From Desulfoluna sp. (GTDB lineage: Bacteria; Desulfobacterota; Desulfobacteria; Desulfobacterales; Desulfolunaceae): a DNA stretch of 64,000 nt. The stretch is taken from contig NZ_JAQYWB010000007.1 in the NCBI RefSeq assembly GCF_030145185.1, positions 46,374-110,373 on the forward strand. Reading direction: 5' to 3'. The position numbers and the translations under genes were made by a program. Under the pieces are notes generated by a model that saw nothing but the letters and a program-made list of their open reading frames with translations, made no database searches and was not told the DNA's origin. Shown here one piece after another: positions 27,064 through 37,218 of the stretch. The first letter of the stretch is position 1. Each line of letters opens with the position of its first letter.

Positions 27064-27477
27064 GTGAGTGATTTGAGACTGCTTGAGCGCGTCCGGGAAT
27101 GGCAGCATACCCCCGGATTGCGAGCGAGAAACCATGCCGGGACACGGGTGACGTCTGTGGTGAAGCACCTCCAGCTTTTGTTGAATTCAAGGGTGGGGAC
27201 CACATTGATGGACGGACAGTTCGGTCTGCCTGATTTGTCGGATTTGAAGCTCACCTATCCCGATTCTGTTCAGGATATGGAAAAGACCATTTCACAGACC
27301 ATTGAAACCTATGAGCCGAGGCTTACCCGCGTCGGGGTCAACTTTGTTTTCCAGGATGACCGGACGTTAAGCCTTTTTTTTCGGATCGAGGCGACGCTGA
27401 TTACCGGGGTAAAAAATGAAGAAATTATTCTGGAAAGTTCGGTGGATGCCTTTGGGAAAATGACCGTGAGAACGTGA
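27064..27477 (+). CDS. tssE: T6SS baseplate wedge protein TssE
   Basis: 137 aa from a GTG start with AAGGGGGC upstream. It carries the gp25-like domain: LLLNSRVGTTLMDGQFGLPDL and ETYEPRLTRVGVNF (E-P-R-L motif), which are diagnostic. It completes the wedge with TssF and TssG, whose genes lie further downstream after an inserted unrelated gene. Confidence 0.94.
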   Translation: MSDLRLLERVREWQHTPGLRARNHAGTRVTSVVKHLQLLLNSRVGTTLMDGQFGLPDLSDLKLTYPDSVQDMEKTISQTIETYEPRLTRVGVNFVFQDDRTLSLFFRIEATLITGVKNEEIILESSVDAFGKMTVRT

Positions 27478-27843
27478 GGTCTGTGACTCAGGCCTGCTGA
27501 TGCATAAGGTTGTTGAAAAGGAGAGCGTGAGGGCAATCACGCTTCCCCCTGATAAACCAACCCGATACACCGGCTGAAAATCGACCTGAGCACAGACTGA
27601 ACCAAGCCTGTTGCCTTAACCGGCAACAGGCCCTTCATCAGAAATAAATACCTCAGAGTCAGGTAGGAAATCAAGGACTATCAAACGATAAAGAATACTA
27701 TGATGTTATGGATAATGAAGAAAAATAGAAGTGTGCTGCAAAATCGCTGTTCAACAAACAGAGGCAGACTCTATGAGATCTGTATTGTTGGTGCAGGCTC
27801 CCTGAAGCGTCATGTAGAATTGGAACTTGCGTTTGGAGGATAG
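27478..27843. other. Intergenic region interrupting the T6SS operon
   Basis: 366 bases with no gene. A GC-rich hairpin GCCTGTTGCC-6-GGCAACAGGC sits at 27606-27631. The gap suggests that the T6SS genes are in at least two transcription units. Confidence 0.6.
27606..27631 (+). terminator. Hairpin downstream of tssE (probable terminator or attenuator)
   Basis: Perfect 10-bp stem with the loop TTAACC. Only CCTTCAT follows, not a T-run, so it may be a transcript-stabilising hairpin rather than a full terminator. Confidence 0.45.
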
Positions 27844-28791
27844 ATGAAAGGCATGACAGTGTTTGTGCTGTATATTTTTATAGGCTTGTTCATTAATGCG
27901 ACCGCCTTAGTAGAGGATAGCGTTTTAGCTGCCGAAGGTAAGGCGTCCTATATGTTCAGAGGCATTTCATGTGAGGCATTTAAAGAGACCCTTTTACATG
28001 AAAGCCTCTATGTAACGTTTACGGAAAAACCCCTGTTTCATAAAAAAAGTAAATGCTGGGCGCTGTCGTGGAACGGGGTTCACGTTCTTCTTCCCCAGAC
28101 TGATTTTGAGCATGTGTATGTAAAAAAGAATAAAAACGGCAGGTATGAGCTATTTTTGAAAACAAAAGAGGGGCTTTTGGTCAGTGTCACCTCAGACGAA
28201 AATACGGTATTTAACGATATTTTCGCTGTGACTGCAGATGGAAAAAATGTGGAATCCAGTGCGGATGGAGTGGTTTCCACAACCAGGATGTACGGAGGCC
28301 CTGTCACACTTTCTGCTTTGATGATGGCCGCTTATGAACACACTCCAGATCAGGTTACCTGCTGCAAGGAGAATTATGACGAAGATATTTCCGTTGCTAT
28401 CGTGATGATTCTGAAAAAAATGAATAGGATAGAACTAGTCGCAGCCTATAAAGGAGTCGGTGCTCGTGCCGGCTGGATGACCGAATCAAAGGGCAAACAG
28501 CTCAGGGAGTATGACCTTAATATCCTTGATGCGACTCAAGAGCGCATCTTTCACCTGATGTATCGATTGCCTGAAGACGATCCATACCAAGACCTTCCCT
28601 TCCGGGTTGGCGAGGCCGGGGCTGCCGATAGTGAAGACGCGCCGCCCTGGCTTGAGGCATTGAACCAGGCATTGGCGTACTCTTCTGATGACGATTGGAG
28701 ACGATACGCGGCCATCGCAAGGCAAAGTGGCATAAGTGAAAAGAGTATTTCAAAGACGTTGGAACGTGTGGTCGTGAAGCCCGTTCCGTAA
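27844..28791 (+). CDS. Secreted protein of unknown function inside the T6SS locus
   Basis: 315 aa. An N-terminal hydrophobic segment (VFVLYIFIGLFINATALV) looks like a signal peptide or anchor. The rest is soluble, with no family I recognise. It contains an acidic C-terminal half (YRLPEDDPYQDLPF, ADSEDAPPWLEAL) and scattered Cys (CEAF, KCWAL, QVTCCKENYD). GGAGG lies 4 nt before the ATG. It stands between tssE and tssF with large gaps on each side, so it has its own transcription start and is not a core component. It could be an accessory periplasmic factor or an insertion. Confidence 0.7.
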   Translation: MKGMTVFVLYIFIGLFINATALVEDSVLAAEGKASYMFRGISCEAFKETLLHESLYVTFTEKPLFHKKSKCWALSWNGVHVLLPQTDFEHVYVKKNKNGRYELFLKTKEGLLVSVTSDENTVFNDIFAVTADGKNVESSADGVVSTTRMYGGPVTLSALMMAAYEHTPDQVTCCKENYDEDISVAIVMILKKMNRIELVAAYKGVGARAGWMTESKGKQLREYDLNILDATQERIFHLMYRLPEDDPYQDLPFRVGEAGAADSEDAPPWLEALNQALAYSSDDDWRRYAAIARQSGISEKSISKTLERVVVKPVP

Positions 28792-29084
28792 GATTTTTAT
28801 TTGTGAGTTGGAACCGGGTATCCGCAGTTCATGCGTTTGCGCCATACGTAAGCATGCCCCCAACCTTCGTGCGAATGGGGATCCGGGTACCCAGAGTTAC
28901 AGCACGACGAATCGTACTCCTCGAAAACTTACGACATCAGCACCCCCCGCATGGTTTTTTTATAATTTATGGAGCGTAGCGACTCCTCGAACGAAGCACG
29001 AAGAACCAAGCACGAAGAACGCTTTTTAATGTTTTTTAACATTTTTTATAATCCACCCAAGCTCTTCATGGTGGCTGAGAAAGA
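28792..29084. other. Intergenic region before tssF
   Basis: 293 bases without a gene. A small direct repeat of the type GAAGCACGAAGAACCAAGCA lies at about 28995-29022, and the stretch ending at 29045 is AT-rich and may hold the promoter of the tssF-G-H unit. Confidence 0.5.
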
Positions 29085-30821
29085 GTGGCAATCAGAATGT
29101 TTAACTATTATTTTCAGCAGGAATTGAGTCATCTGAAAGAGATTGGCTCGGCGTTTGCCCGGGAGAATCCGGCCATTGCACCCATGCTGGGTGAGCCATC
29201 TTCCGATCCTGACGTGGATCGGCTTCTTGAAGGGGTTGCCTTTCTCACCGGTTCGATCAGGGAAAAGATTGATGACGAGTTTCCGGAAATTATCCATAAT
29301 TTTATTCGTCAGGTGTGGCCTCATTATTTGAGGCCGGTTCCCGCCACGACCCTCATCGAAGTGGTTCCGGAGGCGGGGTCGGATTCTGGTGTGTCCGTTC
29401 GAACAGGCGTCGAGGTGGATTCCTTTGAGGTGGACGGCACCTCGTGTCGTTTTCGTACATGCTCCCATGTGAACATGGTTCCGGTTTCTATTGTTCGGGC
29501 AGGCTATGAAGAGTCTTCGGATGGCATCTCCGGCATTCGGGTGACCCTTGCATGCAAATCTCCTGAACATTGGGAATCAGACACCCTTAAATTTTATCTG
29601 GGAGGCGGGTACGCGAGGGCGTCCGAGCTTTATCTTCAGATGATGACCGGGGTGAGTCGTATTGCCATCGATTCCGGCGGGGAGAGACCCCAGGTTGTGT
29701 TATCGCCTGATTGCATAAAATCATGCGGCTTTAGCGAAGAGGATCCCTTGATTCCCTGGCCCTCTCAATCCTTTGCCGGGTATCGGTTTGTTCAAGAATA
29801 TTTTGTATTGCCGGAGAAGTTTCTCTTTCTGGAGTTGACCGGACTCCATGCATGGAAAGAGCGCAAGGGCGTGAGTGAATTTGATCTTTTGTTTGAACTG
29901 AAGGGCATACCTGAGACCCCTCTGCGAATTGATGCGTCGAGTTTTATGTTGCGGGTGACCCCTGCGGTTAACGTTTTTAAACACAGCGCGGATCCGGTGC
30001 GGGTGAGCCAGAAAAAAAATGAATACAGGGTGAGGCCCACGGCTTCTGACCCTTCTCATTATCAGATTTATTCCATTGAACAGGTCTCAGGCTTCAAGGT
30101 GGGTCGTGGTGAGGGCTACCCCATGAAGCCTTTTCACAGCCTCGTCATTGAAGAGTCTGATATTGTTTACAACGAAATTTTAAGGCGGTCTCCGGTGAGA
30201 GATGCCATGGATTTCAGTCTCTCCCTTGCCATGCCCGAAGGGGGAGAGGTTTCCGACGTGAGGTCTCTTTCTTTTGATGTGCTCTGTACCAACGGAGACC
30301 TTCCCGAGCAGCTTCTTCCCGGTGATATAAAGGTGCCCACGGCAACTTCTCCCGAAGGGGTTGGGTTCAGAAACATTCGAAAACCTACCCAGGCTGTGTT
30401 GCCACCCTTGGGCTCCGAGTCTCTATGGGCCTTGGTATCCATGTTAAATCTCAATCATTTTTGTCTCACCCGGTGTGAGAACATGAAGGCGATGCTCAAG
30501 TTGTTTTTGATGGACGGGAGCTCGGGAAGGCGTCTCTTTGCGGCAGGTGAAAAGCGGGTTGAAGGCATCGTGGCCCTTGAGTCGACCCCAGTAAATCGAC
30601 TTTTTAAAGGGACGATGATGAGCGGACTTATGATCCAGATCTCCATGCGAAAAGAACATTTCGCCGGCATGGGGGATTTGTTCCTTTTTGCCTCGGTGTT
30701 GGACCACTTTATCGGTCTCTCGGCAGCCCTTAATACATTCACGCAACTTGTGGTCACGGAAGTGACGACGGGGGAGAGGTTTGCATGGAAGGAACGCATG
30801 GGAAATCAGCTGCTGCGGTGA
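29085..30821 (+). CDS. tssF: T6SS baseplate protein TssF
   Basis: 578 aa from a GTG at 29085; an ATG at 29097 (MFNYYFQQEL) is an equally good start. The N-terminal YYFQQELSHLKEIGSAFARENPAIA is the conserved TssF opening, followed by DPDVDRLLEGVAFLTGSIREK and DEFPEIIHNFIRQVWPHYLRP, also diagnostic. Baseplate wedge component with TssG and TssE. It overlaps tssG by 37 bp. Confidence 0.95.
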   Translation: MAIRMFNYYFQQELSHLKEIGSAFARENPAIAPMLGEPSSDPDVDRLLEGVAFLTGSIREKIDDEFPEIIHNFIRQVWPHYLRPVPATTLIEVVPEAGSDSGVSVRTGVEVDSFEVDGTSCRFRTCSHVNMVPVSIVRAGYEESSDGISGIRVTLACKSPEHWESDTLKFYLGGGYARASELYLQMMTGVSRIAIDSGGERPQVVLSPDCIKSCGFSEEDPLIPWPSQSFAGYRFVQEYFVLPEKFLFLELTGLHAWKERKGVSEFDLLFELKGIPETPLRIDASSFMLRVTPAVNVFKHSADPVRVSQKKNEYRVRPTASDPSHYQIYSIEQVSGFKVGRGEGYPMKPFHSLVIEESDIVYNEILRRSPVRDAMDFSLSLAMPEGGEVSDVRSLSFDVLCTNGDLPEQLLPGDIKVPTATSPEGVGFRNIRKPTQAVLPPLGSESLWALVSMLNLNHFCLTRCENMKAMLKLFLMDGSSGRRLFAAGEKRVEGIVALESTPVNRLFKGTMMSGLMIQISMRKEHFAGMGDLFLFASVLDHFIGLSAALNTFTQLVVTEVTTGERFAWKERMGNQLLR

Positions 30822-31816
30822 GGAAGATGCTCCTTGAGCAGGGGCGCTCCTTCTCTTTTTTTCAGGCCATGCGGCTTCTTGGGAATCTCAAGGCCGAGGC
30901 GGGAGAGAACCGCAGAGAGCGACAGGACACCGGGGGGACGTTTCGCGCGCGTCCTAACCTCTCCCTTGCCTTTGCCGGATCTGACGTTGAAGGGATTACA
31001 GAGAGTGCCTCGGGAAAATTGATATTAACGGCCAATATCTTAGGCCTCTATGGGACGGGGTCCCCCCTGCCGGTTTTTTATACGGAGGATTTGTTTGAGG
31101 GGGGCGATGAGGAGCCGAACGCCGCCAGAGATTTTTTGGACGTGATTAACCACCGTCTCTACGAACTTCTTTATGCCGGGTGGGCCAAATATCAAGTCGC
31201 CATGAAGGTTATTGAGGAAGAGGACGGCCGACTTAAGGACAGGATGTTCAGTGTAAGTGGCCTGGGCCATAAGTCCTTGCGGAAGGGGTTGCCACATTCT
31301 TGGAGAATGATTCGTTATTCTGGCCTTCTCTCCCAGGGAACCCGATCCGCATCGGGCCTTGAGATCCTCCTCTCCGACGCTCTGGACGGCGTGGCTGTTG
31401 AGGTGGTGCAGGCCGTGAAAAGGCTCGTGCCCATCAGCTTCGATCAGCGATGTGTTTTAGGGGTGTCTGGAAACATCCCTGGAGATACCTGCTACCTGGG
31501 GGATACCTTTGAGGACAGCATGGGAGCCGTGTTGATACGCATCGGCCCCCTCTCTGAAGCGTCGTATCGCTCCCTTTTACCCGGTACGGATGCACACCAA
31601 TTGATTGTCTCCCTCACCCGGTTTTATCTCTCCACACCCATTGAATTTATCGTGGAGGTGGTGATGGGAGCGGAAGAACAGAAGAAGACCGCTCATCTTG
31701 GAGAGATCTCATGGTCACAGCTTGGATTGGATACCTGGCTCTTCTCCGGAGAACCGCCCGGTGAGCTGTCGTCACGATTTTATCCGGAAACGGATGGGGT
31801 GTGTCCCTCCGGTTAA
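30785..31816 (+). CDS. tssG: T6SS baseplate protein TssG
   Basis: 343 aa. SFSFFQAMRLLG at the N-terminus, ILGLYGTGSPLPVFYTEDL and AARDFLDVINHRLYELLYAGWAKY are the TssG family blocks. It begins inside tssF (translational coupling) and is followed after 114 bp by tssH. Confidence 0.95.
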   Translation: MEGTHGKSAAAVRKMLLEQGRSFSFFQAMRLLGNLKAEAGENRRERQDTGGTFRARPNLSLAFAGSDVEGITESASGKLILTANILGLYGTGSPLPVFYTEDLFEGGDEEPNAARDFLDVINHRLYELLYAGWAKYQVAMKVIEEEDGRLKDRMFSVSGLGHKSLRKGLPHSWRMIRYSGLLSQGTRSASGLEILLSDALDGVAVEVVQAVKRLVPISFDQRCVLGVSGNIPGDTCYLGDTFEDSMGAVLIRIGPLSEASYRSLLPGTDAHQLIVSLTRFYLSTPIEFIVEVVMGAEEQKKTAHLGEISWSQLGLDTWLFSGEPPGELSSRFYPETDGVCPSG

Positions 31817-31930
31817 ACGGCGAGCTTTCGTTTCTCAGGTCAATCATATTCGCAGCCTGGTTTTTCCAGAATCCCACGGTGGATGCGATGTGGCTTTTAG
31901 ACGGTATTCTTTAACCCTCAGGAAATTAAC

Positions 31931-34651
31931 ATGATCACAGTGGATATGAAATCCTTGTTAAGCCGATTGAATCCAAGTTGCCGGAGAGCCCTTGAGGCTG
32001 CTGCCGGGGTGTGTGTCTCGCGAACCCATTATGAGGTGACGGTGGAACATGTTCTGGCGCAGTTTTCCCAGGCACCGCTGTCCGATTTTTCCTTGATCCT
32101 GCGTCATTTTGGCATCAACGGGGACGCCTTACGAGGCACGTTGAACCGGACCCTTGAAGGGTTTGCCACAGGCAACGGGGCCAAACCGGTTTTTTCTCCC
32201 CGGTTGATGGAGTGGTTCCAGGAAGCCCAGCTCATCGGGTCGGTGGATTTTGAGGAGACGCAGATTCGTTCGGGGGTTCTTCTTCTGGCCTTTTTGAGGA
32301 AGCCGTCGCAGTTCTCCACCCTTGAAATCGCCGATATGATGCTTGAGATTAGTCGCGATGCCCTAGTGAAAGATTTTATGGGGATTACCACTCGGTCGGA
32401 GGAATCCAAAGGGGGGGCACCCCGTGGGAGGACTTCCGGGAACGGCGGCGGGGCGCTGGCGAAATATTGTGAGGATTTTACGGCCAAGGCGCGTGAGGGA
32501 AAAATCGATCCGGTCTTCGGACGTGATATTGAGATACGCCAGGTGGTGGATATCTTTGCCCGCAGGCGGAAAAACAACCCCATCGTGGTGGGGGAGGCCG
32601 GGGTGGGCAAGACCGCCATTGTGGAGGGGTTGGCCTTGCGTATCGTGGAGGGGGATGTCCCGGACTTTTTAAAGGAGATCACCTTGATGAGCCTGGATAT
32701 GGGATTGCTTCAAGCCGGGGCCGGGGTGAAGGGGGAGTTCGAAAACCGCCTGAAACAGGTGATTGAAGAGGTCAAGTCATCGGAGACGCCCATCATTCTT
32801 TTTATTGATGAGGCCCACGTCATGATTGGTGCCGGGGGCTCTGCCGGTGGCAGCGATGCGGCCAATCTTTTAAAGCCTGCCCTTGCCCGGGGGGAACTCC
32901 GAACCATTGCTGCCACGACCTGGTCTGAGTACAAAAAATATTTTGAAAAAGATGCGGCCCTGGCCCGGCGTTTTCAGCTGGTCTACCTTGATGAACCGTC
33001 CGAAGCAACCACCACCCTGATTCTAAGGGGGCTGAAAACAAAATACGAAAAGAGCCACGGGGTCATCATTCGCGACGATGCTGTGCAGGCCGCCTCGGAG
33101 CTGTCCTCCCGTTACATTTCTGGCCGTTACCTCCCCGACAAAGCCATCGATCTGCTGGATACCAGCTCCGCACGGGTCAAGGTGCTGCTCACGGCAAAGC
33201 CCGGAGCTGTGGAGGACGTGGAACGCAATCTCCAGGCTATCGCACGTGAGAAAGAGGCCTTGATCCGGGATGGCGTGTACGGCACCGTCGTGGATACGGA
33301 ACGCCTTGATGTCGTTGAGGTGGAGATGGCCGAGATGGAGGGAATGCTCACCGAGGTGACGGGGCGATGGGTTATGGAACAGGCCCTTGCAACGGAGTTG
33401 ATTGATTTACGCCAGCAGTACTGGGCTCTGGCCCATTCCTCGCAGGCAGAAGTGGCCTGTGGCGAACTCTGCTGCGAGGTAGGGGAGACGGTGGACGGCG
33501 ATGCCTGTGCACCGCCAGCCATAGGGGATAGCCCCTGCGATGAGCCGGGAGCCGCAGCGAATATACCGGACCCCGTGGCGCTTTTGTCCCAGATAGATGA
33601 CAGGGCCAACGAGTTGGCCTCCATCCAGGGGGACAATCCCCTGATTCGAACGGAAGTGGATCCGGGGATTATTGCTGAAGTGGTCTCGGACTGGACCGGT
33701 ATCCCCGTGGGCAAGGTCATGCACGATGAGGCCCAGGCCATGATGGGCATGGAGGAGGGCTTAAAGGGGCGCATTAAAGGCCAGGACGCCGCCCTTCATG
33801 GGATCTCCCGTATTATCAAGGCATCAAAAGCCGGTCTCTGCGATCCAGACCAGCCCCTCGGCGTTTTTCTTCTTACGGGTCCCAGTGGGGTGGGTAAAAC
33901 AGAAACGGGCCTGGCTGTTGCCGACCAGCTCTTCGGGGGCGAGCGGTTCACCATCTCTGTCAACATGAGTGAGTTCCAGGAAAAACATACGGTAAGTCGC
34001 CTCATCGGATCCCCTCCCGGCTATGTGGGATACGGGGAAGGGGGCCTTCTCACAGAGGCCGTGCGCCAGAGGCCCTATTCTGTGGTGCTCCTGGACGAAG
34101 CAGAAAAAGCCAACGATGACGTTATGAATCTCTTTTATCAGGTCTTCGACAAAGGCGCTCTCTCCGATGGCGAAGGCCGACGGATTAACTTCAGCAACAC
34201 GGTTATTTTCCTGACCAGCAACCTGGCCTCAGATGTTATTGCCAACGCCGCCGCACAAGGCGAAATGTGCGACAGCGAAACCCTGGTCGCCGCCATTCGG
34301 CCGGTCTTGAGTAACCATTTTAAGCCGGCCCTTCTTGCCCGTATGAGCATCATCCCCTTCCTCCCCCTTTCTGTGGATGTCATGCAGGAGGTAGTGGCCG
34401 TCAAGCTGCAGAAGGTGGTGAATCGATTGCAGGAGAGCCACAAAATTGCCCTGACGGTCTCACCCGCCGTCACCGCACAGATCGCAAGTCGCTGCAGCGA
34501 GGTGGAGACCGGGGCCCGCAACATCGACCACATCATGAGCGGCACCGTGTTGCCGTTGATCTCCCGGGAACTCCTCCTGCGCATGAGTGAGGGCGTACTC
34601 CCCCCGGAAATGCGGCTTGATACGGCAGATGGGGCCTTTGTTCTGAGGTAG
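31931..34651 (+). CDS. tssH: T6SS sheath-recycling ATPase TssH (ClpV)
   Basis: 906 aa. The N-terminal Clp-N domain begins LLSRLNPSCRRALEAAAG, the ClpV-type N-terminus that binds TssC. First AAA domain: VVGEAGVGKTAIVEG and ILFIDEAHVMIGAGG. Second: LLTGPSGVGKTETGLA and VVLLDEAEKAN. The middle coiled-coil domain (about residues 410-540) contains an unusual acidic, Cys-bearing insert (VACGELCCEVGETVDGD) not typical of the family. It disassembles contracted sheaths. Confidence 0.96.
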   Translation: MITVDMKSLLSRLNPSCRRALEAAAGVCVSRTHYEVTVEHVLAQFSQAPLSDFSLILRHFGINGDALRGTLNRTLEGFATGNGAKPVFSPRLMEWFQEAQLIGSVDFEETQIRSGVLLLAFLRKPSQFSTLEIADMMLEISRDALVKDFMGITTRSEESKGGAPRGRTSGNGGGALAKYCEDFTAKAREGKIDPVFGRDIEIRQVVDIFARRRKNNPIVVGEAGVGKTAIVEGLALRIVEGDVPDFLKEITLMSLDMGLLQAGAGVKGEFENRLKQVIEEVKSSETPIILFIDEAHVMIGAGGSAGGSDAANLLKPALARGELRTIAATTWSEYKKYFEKDAALARRFQLVYLDEPSEATTTLILRGLKTKYEKSHGVIIRDDAVQAASELSSRYISGRYLPDKAIDLLDTSSARVKVLLTAKPGAVEDVERNLQAIAREKEALIRDGVYGTVVDTERLDVVEVEMAEMEGMLTEVTGRWVMEQALATELIDLRQQYWALAHSSQAEVACGELCCEVGETVDGDACAPPAIGDSPCDEPGAAANIPDPVALLSQIDDRANELASIQGDNPLIRTEVDPGIIAEVVSDWTGIPVGKVMHDEAQAMMGMEEGLKGRIKGQDAALHGISRIIKASKAGLCDPDQPLGVFLLTGPSGVGKTETGLAVADQLFGGERFTISVNMSEFQEKHTVSRLIGSPPGYVGYGEGGLLTEAVRQRPYSVVLLDEAEKANDDVMNLFYQVFDKGALSDGEGRRINFSNTVIFLTSNLASDVIANAAAQGEMCDSETLVAAIRPVLSNHFKPALLARMSIIPFLPLSVDVMQEVVAVKLQKVVNRLQESHKIALTVSPAVTAQIASRCSEVETGARNIDHIMSGTVLPLISRELLLRMSEGVLPPEMRLDTADGAFVLR

Positions 34652-34843
34652 TCCAATCTAAACAGGCAAAAAAACAGCCACCGCGGGTAAGGGGTGCCCC
34701 CTTGAAATCATGGGACAAAACCTGTTTGTCAAACTTTTCAAAAGTTTGGCCCCCGGCAGGGCCGCCGGAGGCATAGTGATTCCGGTGATAAATGATCATT
34801 TCATAGCCTGAAACGTCTAGTGGGCCCATATCGGAGGTGAACG
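34652..34843. other. Spacer with dispersed intergenic repeat
   Basis: It contains the palindrome CAAACTTTTCAAAAGTTTG (34730-34748), followed by GCCCCCGGCAGGGCCGCCGG. The GCCGCCGGAGGC part recurs at about 2709. It looks like a REP-type repeat and may act as a weak terminator before vgrG. Confidence 0.5.
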
Positions 34844-36946
34844 ATGATGTCAGTTGTTGAAATATTCAAGAACATGCGGCAGTTCGATTGTGTCTTGAAC
34901 GGTCAAAAGCTCGATGTGTTTGAGTTCTCATCAGACGAATCGATCTCTGACTGTTTCGTTGTGCGAGCCACTGTGGTGTCTAAGAGGCGTCTCCTCAGTG
35001 CTGATTTTATCGGACGTGAAGGGCTTTTTACCCTCCAGGGGAGAAAGCAGGAACGGTATATTCACGGGGTGGTGCGTCGATTTGAGGAGAGGGAGACGCG
35101 GGGACGCCATTACCTCTATCATGTGACCCTCGTGCCCAGGGTTTGGGCGCAGGCGCTGATCTCAGATATCCGTATTTTTCAGGAGAAAACCGTCCCGGAG
35201 ATTGTGAGGGAGGTGCTTCAAAGCGGGGGGATGCAGGCCAACGATTTTGAGTTCCGAACCCACCAAACGTACTCCCCAAGGGAGTATTGCGTGCAGTACC
35301 GGGAGACCAACTGGGATTTTGTGACCCGCCTCCTCGCGGAGGAGGGAATTTTCTTTTATCACGAATTCACGGAAGACGATCACATCCTTGTGTTCGGAGA
35401 CATGCACGCCTGTCATAAGCTGATCTCAAAAAATGATTCTGTCCTTTTTACCCCGCCGGGCCAATTGGTGGATGAAGCGGAATATGTCACAGAGTTCTGG
35501 GTCTCAGAGAACATTACCGCAAGCCAATCTGTATTCAAGGATTACCATTTTCAGACGCCCTCCTATAAGCCCATCTCCAAAACCATCGCAGAGGGTGACA
35601 AGACTCTCGAACTCTACGATTATCCCGGCTATCTGACCAACGAGGCCACGGGCCAGCGCCTTGCCGATATCCATTTGGAGCGGGCGCGCCTTGACCGGGA
35701 AGAGTATTCAGGCAAGAGCCTTTGCCGCAGTTTTGCCGTGGGCCACCTCTTCACCCTGACAAAATACCCGTACAATGAGAGTAATCGGGAGTACCTCCTC
35801 ACCCGCGTCTCTCACAAGGGCACCCAGCCCCAATCCCTTGAGGAGCTTGCCCCGGAAGGGCAGGGAAATACTTACTCCAATGAATTTACCTGCATTCCCT
35901 CAGAGACGCCATTCCGACCGGCCGCGGTGAAAAAACCTTCCGTGGAAGGGGTCCAGACCGCTGTGGTTACCGGCCCGGAAGGCCAGGAGATCTATACCGA
36001 CGCATTTGGCCGCATTAAGGTTCAATATCACTGGGATCGCCTGGGTAAAAACGATGACAAGAGCAGCTGCTGGATGCGTGTGGCCCAGTCCGTCAGCGGC
36101 AAGGGCTGGGGCGCTTTTTTCCTCCCTCGCGTCGGCCAGGAGGTGATCGTCAGCTTTATCGACGGCGACCCCGACCGCCCCATCGTCACCGGGGCCGTCT
36201 ACAACGGGGCCAACATGCCTCCCTATTCCCTTCCTGCAGAAAAAACCAAGAGCACCCTTAAAACCCACTCCACCCCCGGAGGCGATGGGTTTAACGAGCT
36301 GCGGTTCGAGGACAAAAAGGGTGAAGAAGAGATCTACATCCACGGCGAGAAAGACTGGAATATCGAGATCAAAAACGACAAGGGTCAGCATATCGGCCAT
36401 GATGAGACCCTCGCCGTCGACAACGATCGCCGCAAAACAATCGGCAACGACCAACGCGAATCCGTAGGCAATAACAAAGAGATCACCGTCACTAAAAACC
36501 ACACCGAGTCGGTGGGGGAGAACATGAGGGTGACGGTGGGAAAGAATTTGGATGAGTCGACTGGGGAGAACAAGACGGTTTCTGTGGGTAAGAGTATGCG
36601 AGAGACCGTGGAGGAGGATGTGGGCACGGCTGTCGGCAAAAATAGAACGGAGAACATAGGGAACAACAGCACCAGCGATATCGGAAATGATGCCAATCTG
36701 AGCGTCGGCAAGGACCACGCGATTTCCGTTGGAAATAATATGGATGTGGACATTGTCAAAGCCTTGAATACGGTAGCCGGTGGCACCATCAGTATGACAA
36801 GCAGTGGCTCGAATGTGAGGATAAACGCAGGGGGTGCCTCCATTACCATCACGAGCCGTGGCGATATTATCCTTGATGGGGTCAATGTCAGCATCAATGC
36901 CTCGGGCAATCTTACGACGTCGGGTTCTGTCATCAGCAAAAACTGA
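34844..36946 (+). CDS. vgrG: T6SS spike protein VgrG (TssI)
   Basis: 700 aa; GGAGG lies 6 nt before the ATG. The gp27-like part covers residues 1 to about 370 (YCVQYRETNWDFVTRLLAEEG). The gp5 OB-fold has GRIKVQYHWD and CWMRVAQSVSGKGWG, then RVGQEVIVSFIDGDPDRP. The C-terminal stalk is a gp5-like triple beta-helix, visible as GNN/VGKN-type repeats at about residues 540-640. There is no fused effector domain after the stalk; the last residues (GNLTTSGSVISKN) end the helix. It probably carries the cargo encoded downstream through the DUF2169/DUF4150 proteins. A MITE lies directly after its stop codon. Confidence 0.96.
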   Translation: MMSVVEIFKNMRQFDCVLNGQKLDVFEFSSDESISDCFVVRATVVSKRRLLSADFIGREGLFTLQGRKQERYIHGVVRRFEERETRGRHYLYHVTLVPRVWAQALISDIRIFQEKTVPEIVREVLQSGGMQANDFEFRTHQTYSPREYCVQYRETNWDFVTRLLAEEGIFFYHEFTEDDHILVFGDMHACHKLISKNDSVLFTPPGQLVDEAEYVTEFWVSENITASQSVFKDYHFQTPSYKPISKTIAEGDKTLELYDYPGYLTNEATGQRLADIHLERARLDREEYSGKSLCRSFAVGHLFTLTKYPYNESNREYLLTRVSHKGTQPQSLEELAPEGQGNTYSNEFTCIPSETPFRPAAVKKPSVEGVQTAVVTGPEGQEIYTDAFGRIKVQYHWDRLGKNDDKSSCWMRVAQSVSGKGWGAFFLPRVGQEVIVSFIDGDPDRPIVTGAVYNGANMPPYSLPAEKTKSTLKTHSTPGGDGFNELRFEDKKGEEEIYIHGEKDWNIEIKNDKGQHIGHDETLAVDNDRRKTIGNDQRESVGNNKEITVTKNHTESVGENMRVTVGKNLDESTGENKTVSVGKSMRETVEEDVGTAVGKNRTENIGNNSTSDIGNDANLSVGKDHAISVGNNMDVDIVKALNTVAGGTISMTSSGSNVRINAGGASITITSRGDIILDGVNVSINASGNLTTSGSVISKN

Positions 36947-36950
36947 TTAG

Positions 36951-37195
36951 CCCGGATATTTCACGAGTCGAGTGCTTCCATATTCAAGGCATCAGAGTTG
37001 CAGATGTAGTGGTTTACCTCAAAGCTCTGATAACGCGGCAGATGAGTGCACCCGGCTCGCCCGAAGGGTGAGAAAATCAGACAGAATACCGTGGATTACA
37101 TTTTGCATTTTTGAAACGACTGAAAATATGACTACAAAGAACTGTAATTACGGATTATTCCTTAGCCCTGATTGTTTTCTCATGAAATATCCGGG
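36951..37195 (+). mobile_element. MITE copy F
   Basis: Full-length copy flanked by TTAG on both sides. The left TTAG begins at the base after the vgrG stop codon. It separates vgrG from the cargo genes. Confidence 0.9.
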
Positions 37196-37218
37196 TTAGG
37201 TGAATGGGAGGTGTGCTT

